A DNA stretch of 64,000 bases from Lunularia cruciata (taxonomy: Eukaryota; Streptophyta; Marchantiopsida; Lunulariales; Lunulariaceae), in contig OX419756.1 in assembly GCA_948567375.1 (NCBI GenBank), forward strand, positions 66,504,552 to 66,568,551, in the 5' to 3' direction. The notes under the pieces were generated by a model. The model saw only the letters and a list, made by a program, of their open reading frames with translations, ran no database searches and was not told the origin of the DNA. The translations under genes were made by a program, and so were the position numbers. Positions 9,071 through 18,739 of the stretch are shown one piece after another. Every line of letters starts with the position of its first letter. The stretch's first letter is position 1.

Positions 9071-9746
9071 GTGGCATTCGCAGGAAATTGTTATTTAGTG
9101 CTCATTATTTCTGAGAATAGATAAAGCGAAGTGCTGTGAAGCAGTGCTCATCGCTTGAGCTTGATTCCGAGTATCAACTTTGTGTCTATGTTTGTGAGTG
9201 TGTGAAGAATTTTGAAGTGCAAGTCAGAGTGTTTGTTGGATGTTGGATTCCACAGCCTTGATCTTCATTCTGTGTGTTTGATCCTGAGTGAAGTGCAATC
9301 GAAGCAATGCCTTGACAGATCTGAGAGGAATTGTAGTGTTGGTAGTATTCTGCATTTGTGAGTGCACTGCGAAGTTGATGTGAAGCAATTGCAATCGAGG
9401 AAGTTGTGCCTTCAGTGGAGGGGTGGAACACAATTCTAAGGCGAAGTTGTTTTGCAGTGAAGTGCCATTTTCGGGAGAGCCTGAATCATCACAATCAAGA
9501 TTGTTTGGAAAGATTTGATGGAGTTGTGATTATGGAGTGTTAATTTGTGACAAGACTGCGAGTCAGTGCTTGTTACTCTCTTATGGGTGTAGTTTCTACC
9601 TGAGAGATTAAAGACGCAACCAAGAAGAACTACATGTTACTGTTTGACTTCGTATTTGGACATTTCTGACTCGTATCTCTGCGGGAACAAAATTTACTTA
9701 CCCGATTACCGCAAAAGTGATATTTGTCGGGTTCTCACATGATTTT

Positions 9747-9764
9747 TGGCGCCGCTGCCGGGGA
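9747..9764 (+). other. Primer binding site, tRNA-Asp type
   Basis: TGGCGCCGCTGCCGGGGA lies 7 bases after the LTR end. It pairs with the 3' end of plant tRNA-Asp except at one base (C for T in the middle). The copy at 61695-61712 reads TGGCACCGCTGCCGGGGA. Confidence 0.85.
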
Positions 9765-9827
9765 TGCAAATCTGGGAAGTGGAAGAATACAAAGCCAAAT
9801 TGGAAACTGGGTATCAATGCAATATGA

Positions 9828-11447
9828 ATGTCTGCATTGAAAGAACAACGGGAAGAGAGAGCTCGAAGACGAGCACTTCAGCGTGAAGAAGACGAACGTC
9901 TAAACGTCCCATCCATCGTTGACGAAACTGAGCAAGAGGCGTTGGAGTTTCAACTCCTTCACGAAGTGCAAGAAGCCCTACGAGAACTCGACCACAAGAA
10001 ACGTGAAGGCGGTTGGCAAGGCTACTTCGCATCTCTTTCTTCTTCCAAGAAGAAGAAGAATCGAGTGGGCAAACATATGCATTGCGGCCTTGTACACCAA
10101 CTTCCCCTAGAGCTATAAAGGAAGTTATTTCCTTGAAGACCTTTGTTCGAGAAAAGACAGCACAAACACTTATTGAAGACGAGTGTCAATATCTTCTACA
10201 AATGATTCCTCGGTTGTCCCAAAGGAATTTTGAAGAACCCATTGAAGGTGTTGATCCTTAATCTTCCACTCGGGTTGAAGTCAACACCCTCACAGCAAAA
10301 ATTGTTGAAGAAGACCCTACCTTGAATTTGATGAATTAGAATCCCTGGGCTGACAACACGGCGTCAATTCCAGCCAATTCTTCCGTTCCGTCAAGTTCCA
10401 CATTACCTCAGTTGATCCTAGTGTATCGAACGATGACCTTGCTCCCTGTCACCTAACACGCCTATCAGAAGTATAAGGGGACAAAACAAGACAAAGACCC
10501 CGATGAATTCATCAAAGAATTTGAAGTCATCTCCTTTGCTAATAAGGAGCATGACTCGGCGGATCAACTGAGAATTCTTCCAAGTCTGCTTCGCAAGAAA
10601 GCACGGAGCTGGTACGCCCATGTGACTCAGAAGGGGTTTGTACCATCGGACTGGGCAGACTTGAGAAACAACTTCCTGGAACGAATCTGGGAGGTTGACT
10701 ATGATACGAGTGTCTTCGCGGCACTCAACGATTTGGACCGAGGCAAGAAGGAGAAGTTGAGAGACTACTCTGAGCGGTTCATGGCACTACTGAACCGAGT
10801 TCCCAAGCAATCGGGGGTGGTGGGATACTCCGATGCCCAAGCCATTACCTGGTTCCTCGGGGGCCTTTCACCAGAGATACGAATCTTTGCCAGGGAGAGG
10901 AACGTAACTTCCCTGGACAAAGTACTCAAACATGTCGCTCTTAATGAAGCGGCCCAAGAGAAAGCGCCCAAAAGCCATTCTTTCGGCCAAGGAGGAAAAG
11001 ATCCTCGCAAAAGCTAAAGCTAAAGCCTTGCAGAAAGAATTAATGGAAGCCTTACTCAGGACTCGGGAACTGAGTTTGGAAGAAGAGAAGAAGACGAAGT
11101 CTCCAAATTTTCCGGCGGACATCCGATCCGAAGTAAAGGGTCTGATCCAAGCCGAGGTAGGCCAACCCGAGGAAGCTCGGGTTAAGGCCATCAGCAAGCC
11201 CGTCACCATTTTGAAGCGTCCCGAAGTCAAGAGGGAGCATGGAGAGTCCTCGGACCCAAAGCCAAAGACGAAGACGGTCAAATTGGGAGGAGTTCCCCAA
11301 TATGATATTGTAGCCGATCTGGCCACCACAAATGCCAATGTTACATTTAAGCAATTGTGGGAAGATAACAAGCTGTACAAGAGACAGCTTAATTTGGCCC
11401 TCAAGAAGGTGAGGTCGATGTCAAAGAAGGACCTGCTTGCTATCTAA
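9828..11447 (+). pseudogene. gag: gag (LTR-A)
   Basis: The ATG at 9828 opens a charged N-terminal region (9828-10118), whose reading continues in the next frame (10013-10261). Both this copy and the one at 61776 change frame at the same place. The capsid-like core lies at about 10460-10975: YKGTKQDKDPDEFIKEFE, LPSLLRKKARSWYAHV and LRDYSERFMALLNRVP, as in the Retrotrans_gag family. Stops interrupt it near 10337, 10457 and 11015. The last part, 10932-11447, is rich in Lys/Glu. No CCHC zinc knuckle is found between the core and the protease; a degenerate knuckle does appear in the related - strand fragment at 47983-48144, so it seems to have been deleted here. Confidence 0.85.
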
Positions 11448-11465
11448 TGTATTGAACAAGAAGAT

Positions 11466-12416
11466 TTGGGATCTCCTGAGGTAGACGCGGAGATTGCAAG
11501 GTGCATGATCACATCAATACCCATTGACTCTGGGTCCGGTGTGAATGTCATGACCAAAGATACTGCAAATCGACTCGAGTATCATACATTTGAACCAACA
11601 CCCCGAGTTTTGAAGTTTGCAGACCAAACCAGGAGATGGCCCTTGGGCATGCTCTCGAACATCACCACGATCATAGGAGGGGTACCCTTTAAGTTGAATT
11701 ACATCGTGTTGCGGCCGGTGACAAAAATTGGTTACCCTCTGTTGATCAGCAGACCCTGGTTGTATAGTGCCCAAGTTGTAGTGGATTGGCATCAGCAGAA
11801 GTTAAGATTCAAGGACATTTTGTCCGAAGATCAGAAGCTGGTGACTGTGAGTTGGATGAAGGTTTCCCATCTCGGGGAAACAAGTTCGTCAGAAGAGGAG
11901 GACGAATCCAAAGACTCATTGTCTTTGTCTTTAGACAAATCCAAAGACGAAGTCCAAGTTAATTACTTGGAATGCTACGAGGTAGAGGTTGACGACGAAG
12001 ATCCATATGACCTCACCTCGGGTGAACCTGACTTGGAGGAAGGGAGTTTGATGGCCGCTCGCCTCGGGATAAGCCGAGTAAGCCACGTTGAAGGAGTCAT
12101 CAACCCCGATGACTGTCAAGAGGTGTTACTCACTGAAGGGAAAATTTTAAAGATCTCAAAGACAGTAACTTTGGAGGAGTTGGCAGGATACACTGCCCTG
12201 TTTATAGAGTTCCAGGATGTATTTGCCTGGTCGATTGATCAAATGCTGGGTATTCCACAAGAATTTGGAGAACACCGGATTGATTTGATTGAAGGTGCAG
12301 TTCTGGTTTGGCAGCGACAATACCGCCTGAACCAGAAGTACTCGCTTTTGGTGAAAGATGAAATCGATAAGTACTTAGGGGCCGGAATCATCTTCCCTGT
12401 CTTAAGCAATGAATGA
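11466..12416 (+). CDS. pol: Aspartic protease, acidic linker and RT N-terminus (LTR-A pol)
   Basis: An open frame of 316 aa. Residues ~15-110 are the retropepsin-like protease: active site IPIDSGSGVNVM, then a GYPLLISRPWLY block equivalent to ILG-x-PWL. An acidic Ser/Glu-rich linker follows (about 135-195). Then comes the lead-in to RT: EFQDVFAWSIDQMLGIP and DEIDKYLGAGIIFPV. The frame stops at TGA 12414-12416, where related proteins have tryptophan (NEWVP), a likely TGG-to-TGA change. It starts just after the gag remnant; the true polyprotein start cannot be fixed because gag is broken. Confidence 0.85.
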   Translation: MGSPEVDAEIARCMITSIPIDSGSGVNVMTKDTANRLEYHTFEPTPRVLKFADQTRRWPLGMLSNITTIIGGVPFKLNYIVLRPVTKIGYPLLISRPWLYSAQVVVDWHQQKLRFKDILSEDQKLVTVSWMKVSHLGETSSSEEEDESKDSLSLSLDKSKDEVQVNYLECYEVEVDDEDPYDLTSGEPDLEEGSLMAARLGISRVSHVEGVINPDDCQEVLLTEGKILKISKTVTLEELAGYTALFIEFQDVFAWSIDQMLGIPQEFGEHRIDLIEGAVLVWQRQYRLNQKYSLLVKDEIDKYLGAGIIFPVLSNE

Positions 12417-12690
12417 GTCCCTCTCATTGTCATTGTCCCGAAGAAGAAAATAGGGAAGATCCGAGTGTGCCAAGACTTCCAAAAATTGAACGCAGTTACA
12501 AGGAAAGATCATCATCCCTTGCCTTTTATCGATACAATTTTAGATCAGGTAGCTGGGCATCCTTGTTATAGTTTTCTCGATGGATTTCAGGGTACAATCA
12601 AGTATCCATTCGAGAAGAAGACAAGGATAAAACTACATTCACAACCGATTGGGGCACTTTTGCTTACAATCAAATGCCCTTTGGGTTGTG
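12417..12690 (+). pseudogene. pol: RT fingers, frame-shifted part (LTR-A pol)
   Basis: After the stop the frame continues VPLIVIVPKKKIGKIRVCQ, then FQKLNAVTRKDHHPLPFID and VAGHPCYSFLDGFQ. Near 12590 an indel moves the reading into the frame of 12674, where the RT palm continues. All the RT blocks are present, so only small lesions separate this segment from its neighbours. Confidence 0.8.
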
Positions 12691-13789
12691 TAATGCTCCC
12701 GCTACTTTCCAACGGATGATGAATTTGATCTTCAAGGATTTCTTGCGCAAATTTGTCAAAGTTTTTATTGATGACTTTTGTGTGTTTGGGCGAAGAGATG
12801 TACATATAGATTACCTTCGCCAAACATTTGAAAGGTGTCGTTTTGACGGCTTGTCATTACACCCGGAGAAATGCTTCTTCGCAATGAAGGAGGGAATTCT
12901 TCTAGGGCATCGGGTGTCAAGCCGAGGTATTGAAGTCGATGTTGAGAAGGTTAAGATAATCGCAGCTTTGGAATCCCCGAAGAACATCCGGGAGCTGAGA
13001 GCCTTCTTGGGACATGTCGGATATTACAGACGCTTCGTGTCAAACTATGCAGTGCTTGTTGCACCACTTACAAAGCTTCTGAAGAAATCCAAAGACTGTC
13101 TGTGGGAAGCACATCAAGAAGAAGCTTTCCAAGTGTTGAAGAAGAAATTGGTTGAAGCACCAGTCATGAGGGCCCCGAATTGGGACGTCCCTTTTCATGT
13201 GTATGTGGACACTTCGTCCATGGCCATCGGGGTTGTCTTAAGTCAGAAGGACGAGAAGAAGAAGGACTACCCGGTGTATTATGCTAGCCGACAACTTTCA
13301 GTTTCTGAAAAGAACTATTTGACGACTGAAAGAGAAGCACTCGGAATGGTGTATGCCTGCAAGAAATTTTGTCATTATTTGTTGGGATATGAGTTTGTCT
13401 TCTATGTTGACCATTATGCATTGCAACATCTGGTCAAGAAGGCAGATTTATCGGGACAAATTGCAAGATGGATCTTGTTATTACAAGAGTTCACGTATAC
13501 TGTACAAGTGAGGAAGGGAGCTTTGCATTCAAATGCGGACTTCCTGTCCAGGTTAGAAACTCAAGACCAGGAGTGGGAAATCGACGATCTGTTCCCTGAC
13601 AAAGAGTTGTATCACTTATCAGCAATGAGAAGTACAAGGTATGCAGATGAATATAAGTATCTGAATACTCTTCATTGTCCTGAGGGGATGGATCCGGAAC
13701 AGCGGGCAGTCTTTCTCAGAAAAATGGGGCCATACCAGCTTAAACACAACATTTTATTTAAGATGGGCGAAGACGAAGTACTTCGGTGA
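12674..13789 (+). CDS. pol: Reverse transcriptase palm/thumb and RNase H (LTR-A pol)
   Basis: 371 aa open. The RT palm has MPFGLCNAPATFQRMM and the catalytic box FIDDFCVFG, then LGHRVSSRGIEVD and the FLGHVGYYRRFV thumb. RNase H follows: VYVDTSSMAIGVVLSQK (first D), TEREALGMVYACKKF (E), FYVDHYALQHLV (D) and LHSNADFLSRL. The catalytic residues of both enzymes are present. The reading ends at TGA 13787-13789, in frame with the integrase ORF that begins three bases later, so one stop separates them (a CGA-to-TGA change is possible). Confidence 0.9.
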   Translation: MPFGLCNAPATFQRMMNLIFKDFLRKFVKVFIDDFCVFGRRDVHIDYLRQTFERCRFDGLSLHPEKCFFAMKEGILLGHRVSSRGIEVDVEKVKIIAALESPKNIRELRAFLGHVGYYRRFVSNYAVLVAPLTKLLKKSKDCLWEAHQEEAFQVLKKKLVEAPVMRAPNWDVPFHVYVDTSSMAIGVVLSQKDEKKKDYPVYYASRQLSVSEKNYLTTEREALGMVYACKKFCHYLLGYEFVFYVDHYALQHLVKKADLSGQIARWILLLQEFTYTVQVRKGALHSNADFLSRLETQDQEWEIDDLFPDKELYHLSAMRSTRYADEYKYLNTLHCPEGMDPEQRAVFLRKMGPYQLKHNILFKMGEDEVLR

Positions 13790-13792
13790 TGC

Positions 13793-14944
13793 TTGGAGTC
13801 ATACAAAGTAGGAGGAGTGATTGAATCTTTACACTCCAAGGCATCGAGAGGACACTATGCTCTAAAGAATACTGTGAAGAAAATTCTTTTGGCAGGGTAT
13901 TGGTGGCCTACAATGTACAAAGATGTACATGCTCATATCCGAAGCTATGATGCGTGTCAGAGAACGGGGAAGCCGATGGCTACTTCTCAATGGCCTTTGA
14001 GACCAATTTTGCCTTTGGCCCCCTTTGAGAAATGGGGGATTGATTTTGTGGGTCCCATTCAACCAGTGACCCGAGTCACAAGAAAGCGCTACATTTTGGT
14101 TTGCACTGACTATGCTACCAAGATGGTTGAAGCGGAAGCAACTCGCAGAGATGATGCTGAAACTGTGGCGGAATTTTTCTTTCAAAACATCATCTCCCAA
14201 TATGGGCGTCCTCTGGAATTGGTCAGTGACCGAGGAACACATTTTTTGAACTCTGTAATGGAGGCGTTAACCAAGTATTTTCAGATTAAACATCGGAAGA
14301 CAACTCCTTATAACCCAAAAGCAAATGGCTTAACGGAAAAAGTGAATGGGTTACTTTGTAAAATTTTGAATAAGGTGACTGTAAATTATGCCTATGACTG
14401 GGATACGAAATTACCAGCCGCGTTATGGGCCTATCAAACGACAGAAAAGATTACAACCAAACAAACCCCATACTTCTTGACATATGGCTTGCATCCCATA
14501 CTGCCAGTTGAATTTGAAGTTCCGACATATGGGGTTCTATGCGAAAAACAAATGTTGGAAGAGGAAAGTCAAGATCTTTGGATTCATCAACTGATGTGGT
14601 TAGAAGAGAAAAGAGACGATGCAATGCAAACCACGAAAGAAGTACAAGCACAGAGGAAAGTCAGGCACAATCAGAGAATCAAGCCTATGACAGTACGAGA
14701 AGGGGATTTGGTTTTGTTATATGACAATCGCCAAATATTTTTTCCAGGCAAGTTGCATTTGAGATGGATGGGTCCCTATCGAGTTCTTCATCTTTACGAA
14801 AATGGATCCATGCAACTCGTCGATTTGGAAGGTAATCCTTTTGCCACTCGAGTAAACGGGTGGAGAGTTTGGAGATATTGGACCATAGACTCGGAAGTTT
14901 CTAAGACACCCGAGGTCTATGTCCACGGGGACGCTCACATTTGA
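13793..14944 (+). CDS. pol: Integrase (LTR-A pol)
   Basis: 383 aa, intact apart from lacking its own certain start. N-terminal zinc region: LHSKASRGHYALKN supplies the histidines, and DACQRTGK keeps one of the two cysteines (the other is Tyr). Catalytic core: IDFVGP, SDRGTHF and NGLTEKVNG give D, D and E. The C-terminal part has a VREGDLVLLYDNRQ and LRWMGPYRVL segment. It ends PEVYVHGDAHI just before the polypurine tract. No chromodomain, as in Tat/Athila elements. Confidence 0.9.
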   Translation: MESYKVGGVIESLHSKASRGHYALKNTVKKILLAGYWWPTMYKDVHAHIRSYDACQRTGKPMATSQWPLRPILPLAPFEKWGIDFVGPIQPVTRVTRKRYILVCTDYATKMVEAEATRRDDAETVAEFFFQNIISQYGRPLELVSDRGTHFLNSVMEALTKYFQIKHRKTTPYNPKANGLTEKVNGLLCKILNKVTVNYAYDWDTKLPAALWAYQTTEKITTKQTPYFLTYGLHPILPVEFEVPTYGVLCEKQMLEEESQDLWIHQLMWLEEKRDDAMQTTKEVQAQRKVRHNQRIKPMTVREGDLVLLYDNRQIFFPGKLHLRWMGPYRVLHLYENGSMQLVDLEGNPFATRVNGWRVWRYWTIDSEVSKTPEVYVHGDAHI

Positions 14945-14953
14945 GGGAGGGGG
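14943..14953 (+). other. Polypurine tract (LTR-A)
   Basis: GAGGGAGGGGG follows the integrase stop and is two bases upstream of the 3' LTR, the standard site for plus-strand priming. Confidence 0.85.
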
Positions 14954-15067
14954 TATGTGATGCCCACATTTTTTTATTTTTTCAAAATAAAGGAGAAGAA
15001 GTGTATAGAGAAGTCGGATTGCGCCTGTATGGCCAAAGAAGGCAAAGAAAATTGTTTTTGGGATGAA

Positions 15068-15091
15068 ACCCGAAGTAAAGTGACTTCGGGT
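15068..15091. repeat. Perfect 9-bp inverted repeat in LTR-A U3
   Basis: ACCCGAAGT, six bases, ACTTCGGGT. At 27528, 52868 and 58286 the arms read ACCCAAAGT and ACTTTGGGT, so pairing is kept although both arms have changed. The 5' LTR copy (around 6073-6096) has one arm mutated. Confidence 0.6.
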
Positions 15092-15341
15092 CATAAGATG
15101 AAGTACTCGGAAATGCCGTGTCAGCATACAATACGAAGTAAATTGTCTTCAGATCAGGAGGAGCTCAACCCAAGGCAAAGACAGTCTAACAACCTTTCGT
15201 CAGGGTGAGGAATTCAAGAAGGGGCCGTTTCAAAACTGGCGGCTCATATGCGCAAAGGTTGATTGACAGTGACAGGTGCATGCCGGAGGTGTGATTTCTC
15301 GGTAGAAACTCGAAGTGACAGAAGACAAAGAAGTGCAACTC

Positions 15342-15350
15342 TATAAAAAT
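15342..15350 (+). promoter_or_regulatory. TATA box in front of LTR-ORF (3' LTR)
   Basis: TATAAAAAT, with 18 bases to the ATG at 15369. In the 3' LTR this could drive LTR-ORF expression independently of the genomic transcript. Confidence 0.65.
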
Positions 15351-15368
15351 TGAAATTGCAACGACAAA

Positions 15369-17941
15369 ATGTTGAGCAATTTTCCTTTGCCGTTGAGGAG
15401 TCGTCTTGCAGGTGATTGGGGAAAGGGAAATAGAGTTGGACTCGTGTTAGTGCGCAAGGGAGAAGTCATGAGAGAGAAATTGAGAGACCATAAGAAAGCA
15501 GAAGAGATGGGAGGAGGGAAGAAGAACTCCAAATTTGCAATGAGAAATCATGCAATTTGGAGATTAGATATAGCAGCGAGGATCGAAGTCTTGAGCCGAC
15601 TTCGGATCACTTTTCTAGCATGGAACTGGAACGTAAGTTTTCCAAGATTCATGACAGAAATCATCGAGAGTAAATGTCTCGATGGTCCCAAGGAAGAAGG
15701 GAAGAGAGGAAATCCGGCTCGCTGGACAGAGTCAGATTGGAGACTTGTACTTGGGAAGGAGGCGGGTTTGGAGCAGGGAGCCATGTTCTTGGGGAAAGGA
15801 GAGATAGCCCAAGAAACATAGGAGGTGAGAGATGCCTTCTCGTCAAAGAGAACGAAGAATGGGTACAAAGTGGAGAGCTACAAAGACCCTGTGAGGAGAG
15901 GAATTGTGAGTGCACTAATGGCCATCCTAAAGCCGGAGAGAACCACTTATGTGATGAAATACCAAGCGGTGTTCTTTCACAAGTTATTTGCAGGAGAACC
16001 GATCAACTAGGCAAGGTGTTTTCACGGGAGAACAAGGCAGATGGTGTGGAATCTACGGGATAAGTTGCCTCCACACTACATCGTACCATTTGCAGCACAT
16101 TTCTACCTCAGGTTGAATTTGCTCAATTTGGCGGAGCGCAATAGAATGGTGTCTCATTTCCATCCTGACTTGAGAAGAGAAGTCAACACGGAGGAGCAGC
16201 AATACATTCTCCAAATCCGGAGCACGGACGATTACTACGCAAAGACAGGGAAAAACGTGGAGGTCGTGGCAAGTACCCCGACAAAGAAGAGAACTCGGCA
16301 AGCAAAAGCTGAAGAAAACAAGAAACCTTGGAAGATGCAAAAAAATAACACAAGGCAAGGAATGGTGGTGATTGAGTCAGAAGATGAAGACTCAGAAGGC
16401 GAAGCCAAGCTCAAGATGGAGGACTCGGAACGTGAGGAGGAACCCGAGCTGACACTACAGAGTGGAGATACTAGCAGTGATAGTGAAGACGGTGGAGAAA
16501 TGACCTCGGCACCAGCAGCTGAAGAATACGAAGAAGAAATGCAAGCCAAAGTAGAAGCCGAAGACAATGCGGCGCTGGAAGACGAAGTACCGGTGCTTGA
16601 GGAGAAGAAGATTGCAGTACAGCGAGGAGTTTGCTCAAGACGTAAGGCGAAGTGTGAGGCGGGGCCGAGTAGAGTGAAGGAAGAGGTAGAAGAAAGCTCG
16701 GGCAGTGAGGCATCAATTCCGATACGAAGACTCCAGAGAAGAAGGCGAGTATCGAGAGAACACGAAGAAAGAAGAGAGACCACTCCGAGGGAGGAAGAAG
16801 TTGCCAGTAATGGAGTCGATTACCTGCAAGAAGTAGTGTGCCCGCTGTTGGTGAAGTTGGAACAGAAGAAGAAGGAGATGCAGTCTACTTGTCTAGAGGT
16901 AAAGACTGTTTTGCAGGTCTTATCAAGATTAGAAGAAGAGAACTCGGAGTTGAAGAAGCGTGTAACCCGAGGTGAGGAGGAGAGAGAAGTACTGCAAGCG
17001 GAAGCAGTAGAGAGAAGTCAGGTAATCGAGGACTTGAAGAGAGAAGTGAGTTATCGAGAGGATCTTGCGAGGAAGAGTGACATCGCAAGGGAGAGACAAG
17101 TAGCTGAATTTGAAATATTGAAGCAACAGTTTGCTGATTCAAGAGTAGAGCTTATCCATGCTATGGCGAGGGTAGCATCAAAAGACCAAGAGCTCAATTG
17201 AGTGATGGAGAGTATGGAGGAGAAGAAGCAACTCTGGCAAAGAGAGTTGTCTGTGCGGTATAGAGAAGAAGAGAGATTACATGAATTAGTTTGTAATCAG
17301 GAAGAGAAATCATACAAAAGGAGAAAGAGAAGGAAGCGGTGAAGGCCGAGTTCAAAGAAGAGTTGGCGATGTACAGAGAGGAATGGCTTGCAGATCGGGA
17401 ATGAGAACGCAAGACAAGATTGGAGCCATTGAAGGAAATAGTCCTCAGAGTAAACGCAATGTTAAGTACAGAAGCCAACATTCGAATTGAAGAAGCAGGA
17501 TTGCACGAGTTGAAGTTGTTGGTGCAGGAGACGAGGCAAAGACAAGCAAAAGATACAGATTTGAATGCCTTGTTGATTAGTCTCAGAACTCGTGTAGACA
17601 GGAAAATCTTAGAAGTAGAAGACAATATTTCAATTCGATTAGACTTAGTGAGAATAGAGCTAGAAAAGCTTTGGCAGGATGTTAAGGCAAAACCCAAAGT
17701 AGATAACATAGGAATCCAAATGTCTTCGGAGTTGGCCTCAAAGACATTAGAGAAGAGTGGGTCAAAGGATGAAGAGTTAGGTAAACTACCCACTAGTGCA
17801 ATTTCAGATCAGGAAAGAGAATTGCTGGATCTGGTAGAAGATGTAGGAGTTGTGAAACCCAAGGAAAAGATAGTAGCAACTAAGATTACTTCGGGTTCGG
17901 GTTTGAAAGCCGAGGAAGAAGTAGACATCGGATTGGATTAG
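15369..17941 (+). pseudogene. LTR-ORF (copy in 3' LTR, disrupted)
   Basis: Same protein as at 6374-8946. The span from ATG to final stop is identical (2573 bp), one base short of a whole frame in both. Here the position of the 5' LTR's early stop is intact (WRLDIAARIEVLSRL). Other lesions are TAG at 15819-15821 (CAG in the 5' LTR), TAG near 16008 (TGG in the 5' LTR), and a small loss near 17310. The TGA at 17199-17201 is shared with the 5' LTR (8203-8205), so it was already in the parent. The longest open part, 16041-17201, covers the C-terminal half of the conserved domain, the linkers and the first half of the coiled coil. Confidence 0.8.
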
Positions 17942-18056
17942 TAACCAATTTGAGATTTGAAGGGGCAGATATGAAGAGGTGCATTGTCATATGGAATCTG
18001 CAGGTTAGAACAGTTGTGGTAGAACGGTATAGTTGTTAGAACTGTTGATTGCTCAC

Positions 18057-18065
18057 TATTTAAGA
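18057..18065 (+). promoter_or_regulatory. Second TATA-like box of LTR-A (3' LTR)
   Basis: TATTTAAGA in the same position as 9062-9070 of the 5' LTR. Confidence 0.5.
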
Positions 18066-18734
18066 GTGGCATTTGCATGAAATTGTTGTTTAGTGCTCAT
18101 TATTTCTGAAAATAGATAAAGCAAAGTGCTGTGAAGCAGTGCTCGTCGCTTGAGCTTGATTCCGAGTATCAACTTTGTGTCTATGTTTGTGAGTGTGTGA
18201 AGAATTTTGAAGTGCAAGTCAGAGTGCTTGTTGGATGTTGGATTCCACAGCCTTGATCTTCATTTTGTGTGTTTGATCCTGAGTGAAGTGCAATCAAAGC
18301 AATGCCTTGATAGATCTAAGAGGAATTGTAGTGTTGGTAATATTCTGCATTTGTGAGTGCAGTGCGAAGTTGATGTGAAGCAATTGCAATCGAGGAAGTT
18401 GTGCCTTCAGTGGAGGGGTGGAACACAATTTTGAGGTGAAGTTGTTTTGCAGTGAAGTGCCATTTTTGGGAGAGCCTGAATCATCACAATCAAGATTGTT
18501 TGGAAAGATTTGATGGAGTTGTGATTATGGAGTGTTAATTTGTGACAAGACTGCGAGTCAGTGCTTGTTACTCTCTTATGGGTGTGGTTTCTACCTGAGA
18601 GATTAAAGACGCAACCAAGAAGAACTACATGTTACTGTTTGACTTCGTATTTGGACATTTCTGACTCGTATCTCTACGGGAACGAACTTTACTTACCCGA
18701 TTACCGCAAAAGTGATATTTGCCGGGTTGTCACA

Positions 18735-18739
18735 ATAGG
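18735..18739. repeat. Target-site duplication atagg (right) of LTR-A element
   Basis: Matches 5956-5960. Confidence 0.9.

Larger units (their letters stand above)
5961..9739 (+). repeat. LTR-A 5' LTR (long type, 3779 bp)
   Basis: Layout: U3 start; an inverted repeat near 6073; a TATA box at 6347; LTR-ORF 6374-8946; a second TATA-like box at 9062; then ~650 bp of R/U5 ending CTCACA (the family consensus is TGTCACA). Identity to the 3' LTR is roughly 95-97% by eye (not computed), with many C/T and G/A differences. The length equals that of the 3' LTR exactly. Confidence 0.95.
5961..18734 (+). mobile_element. Complete LTR-A retrotransposon (Tat/Athila-like Ty3/gypsy), 12.8 kb
   Basis: Two directly repeated 3779-bp LTRs (5961-9739, 14956-18734) start TGTGRTGCCC and end TCACA, and are flanked by atagg duplications. 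The inner 5.2 kb has, in order, a tRNA-Asp-type primer site, gag, protease, RT, RNase H, integrase and a polypurine tract. No chromodomain follows the integrase; the primer site and the FIDDF catalytic box place it with the Tat/Athila branch. LTRs make up about 59% of its length and each contains a long reading frame, LTR-ORF. Several stops and frameshifts in gag and pol make this copy defective. Confidence 0.95.
14956..18734 (+). repeat. LTR-A 3' LTR (long type, 3779 bp)
   Basis: Starts TGTGATGCCC, ends TTGTCACA, and is followed by the atagg duplication. Same layout as the 5' LTR, including the TATA boxes at 15342-15350 and 18057-18065. Confidence 0.95.
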
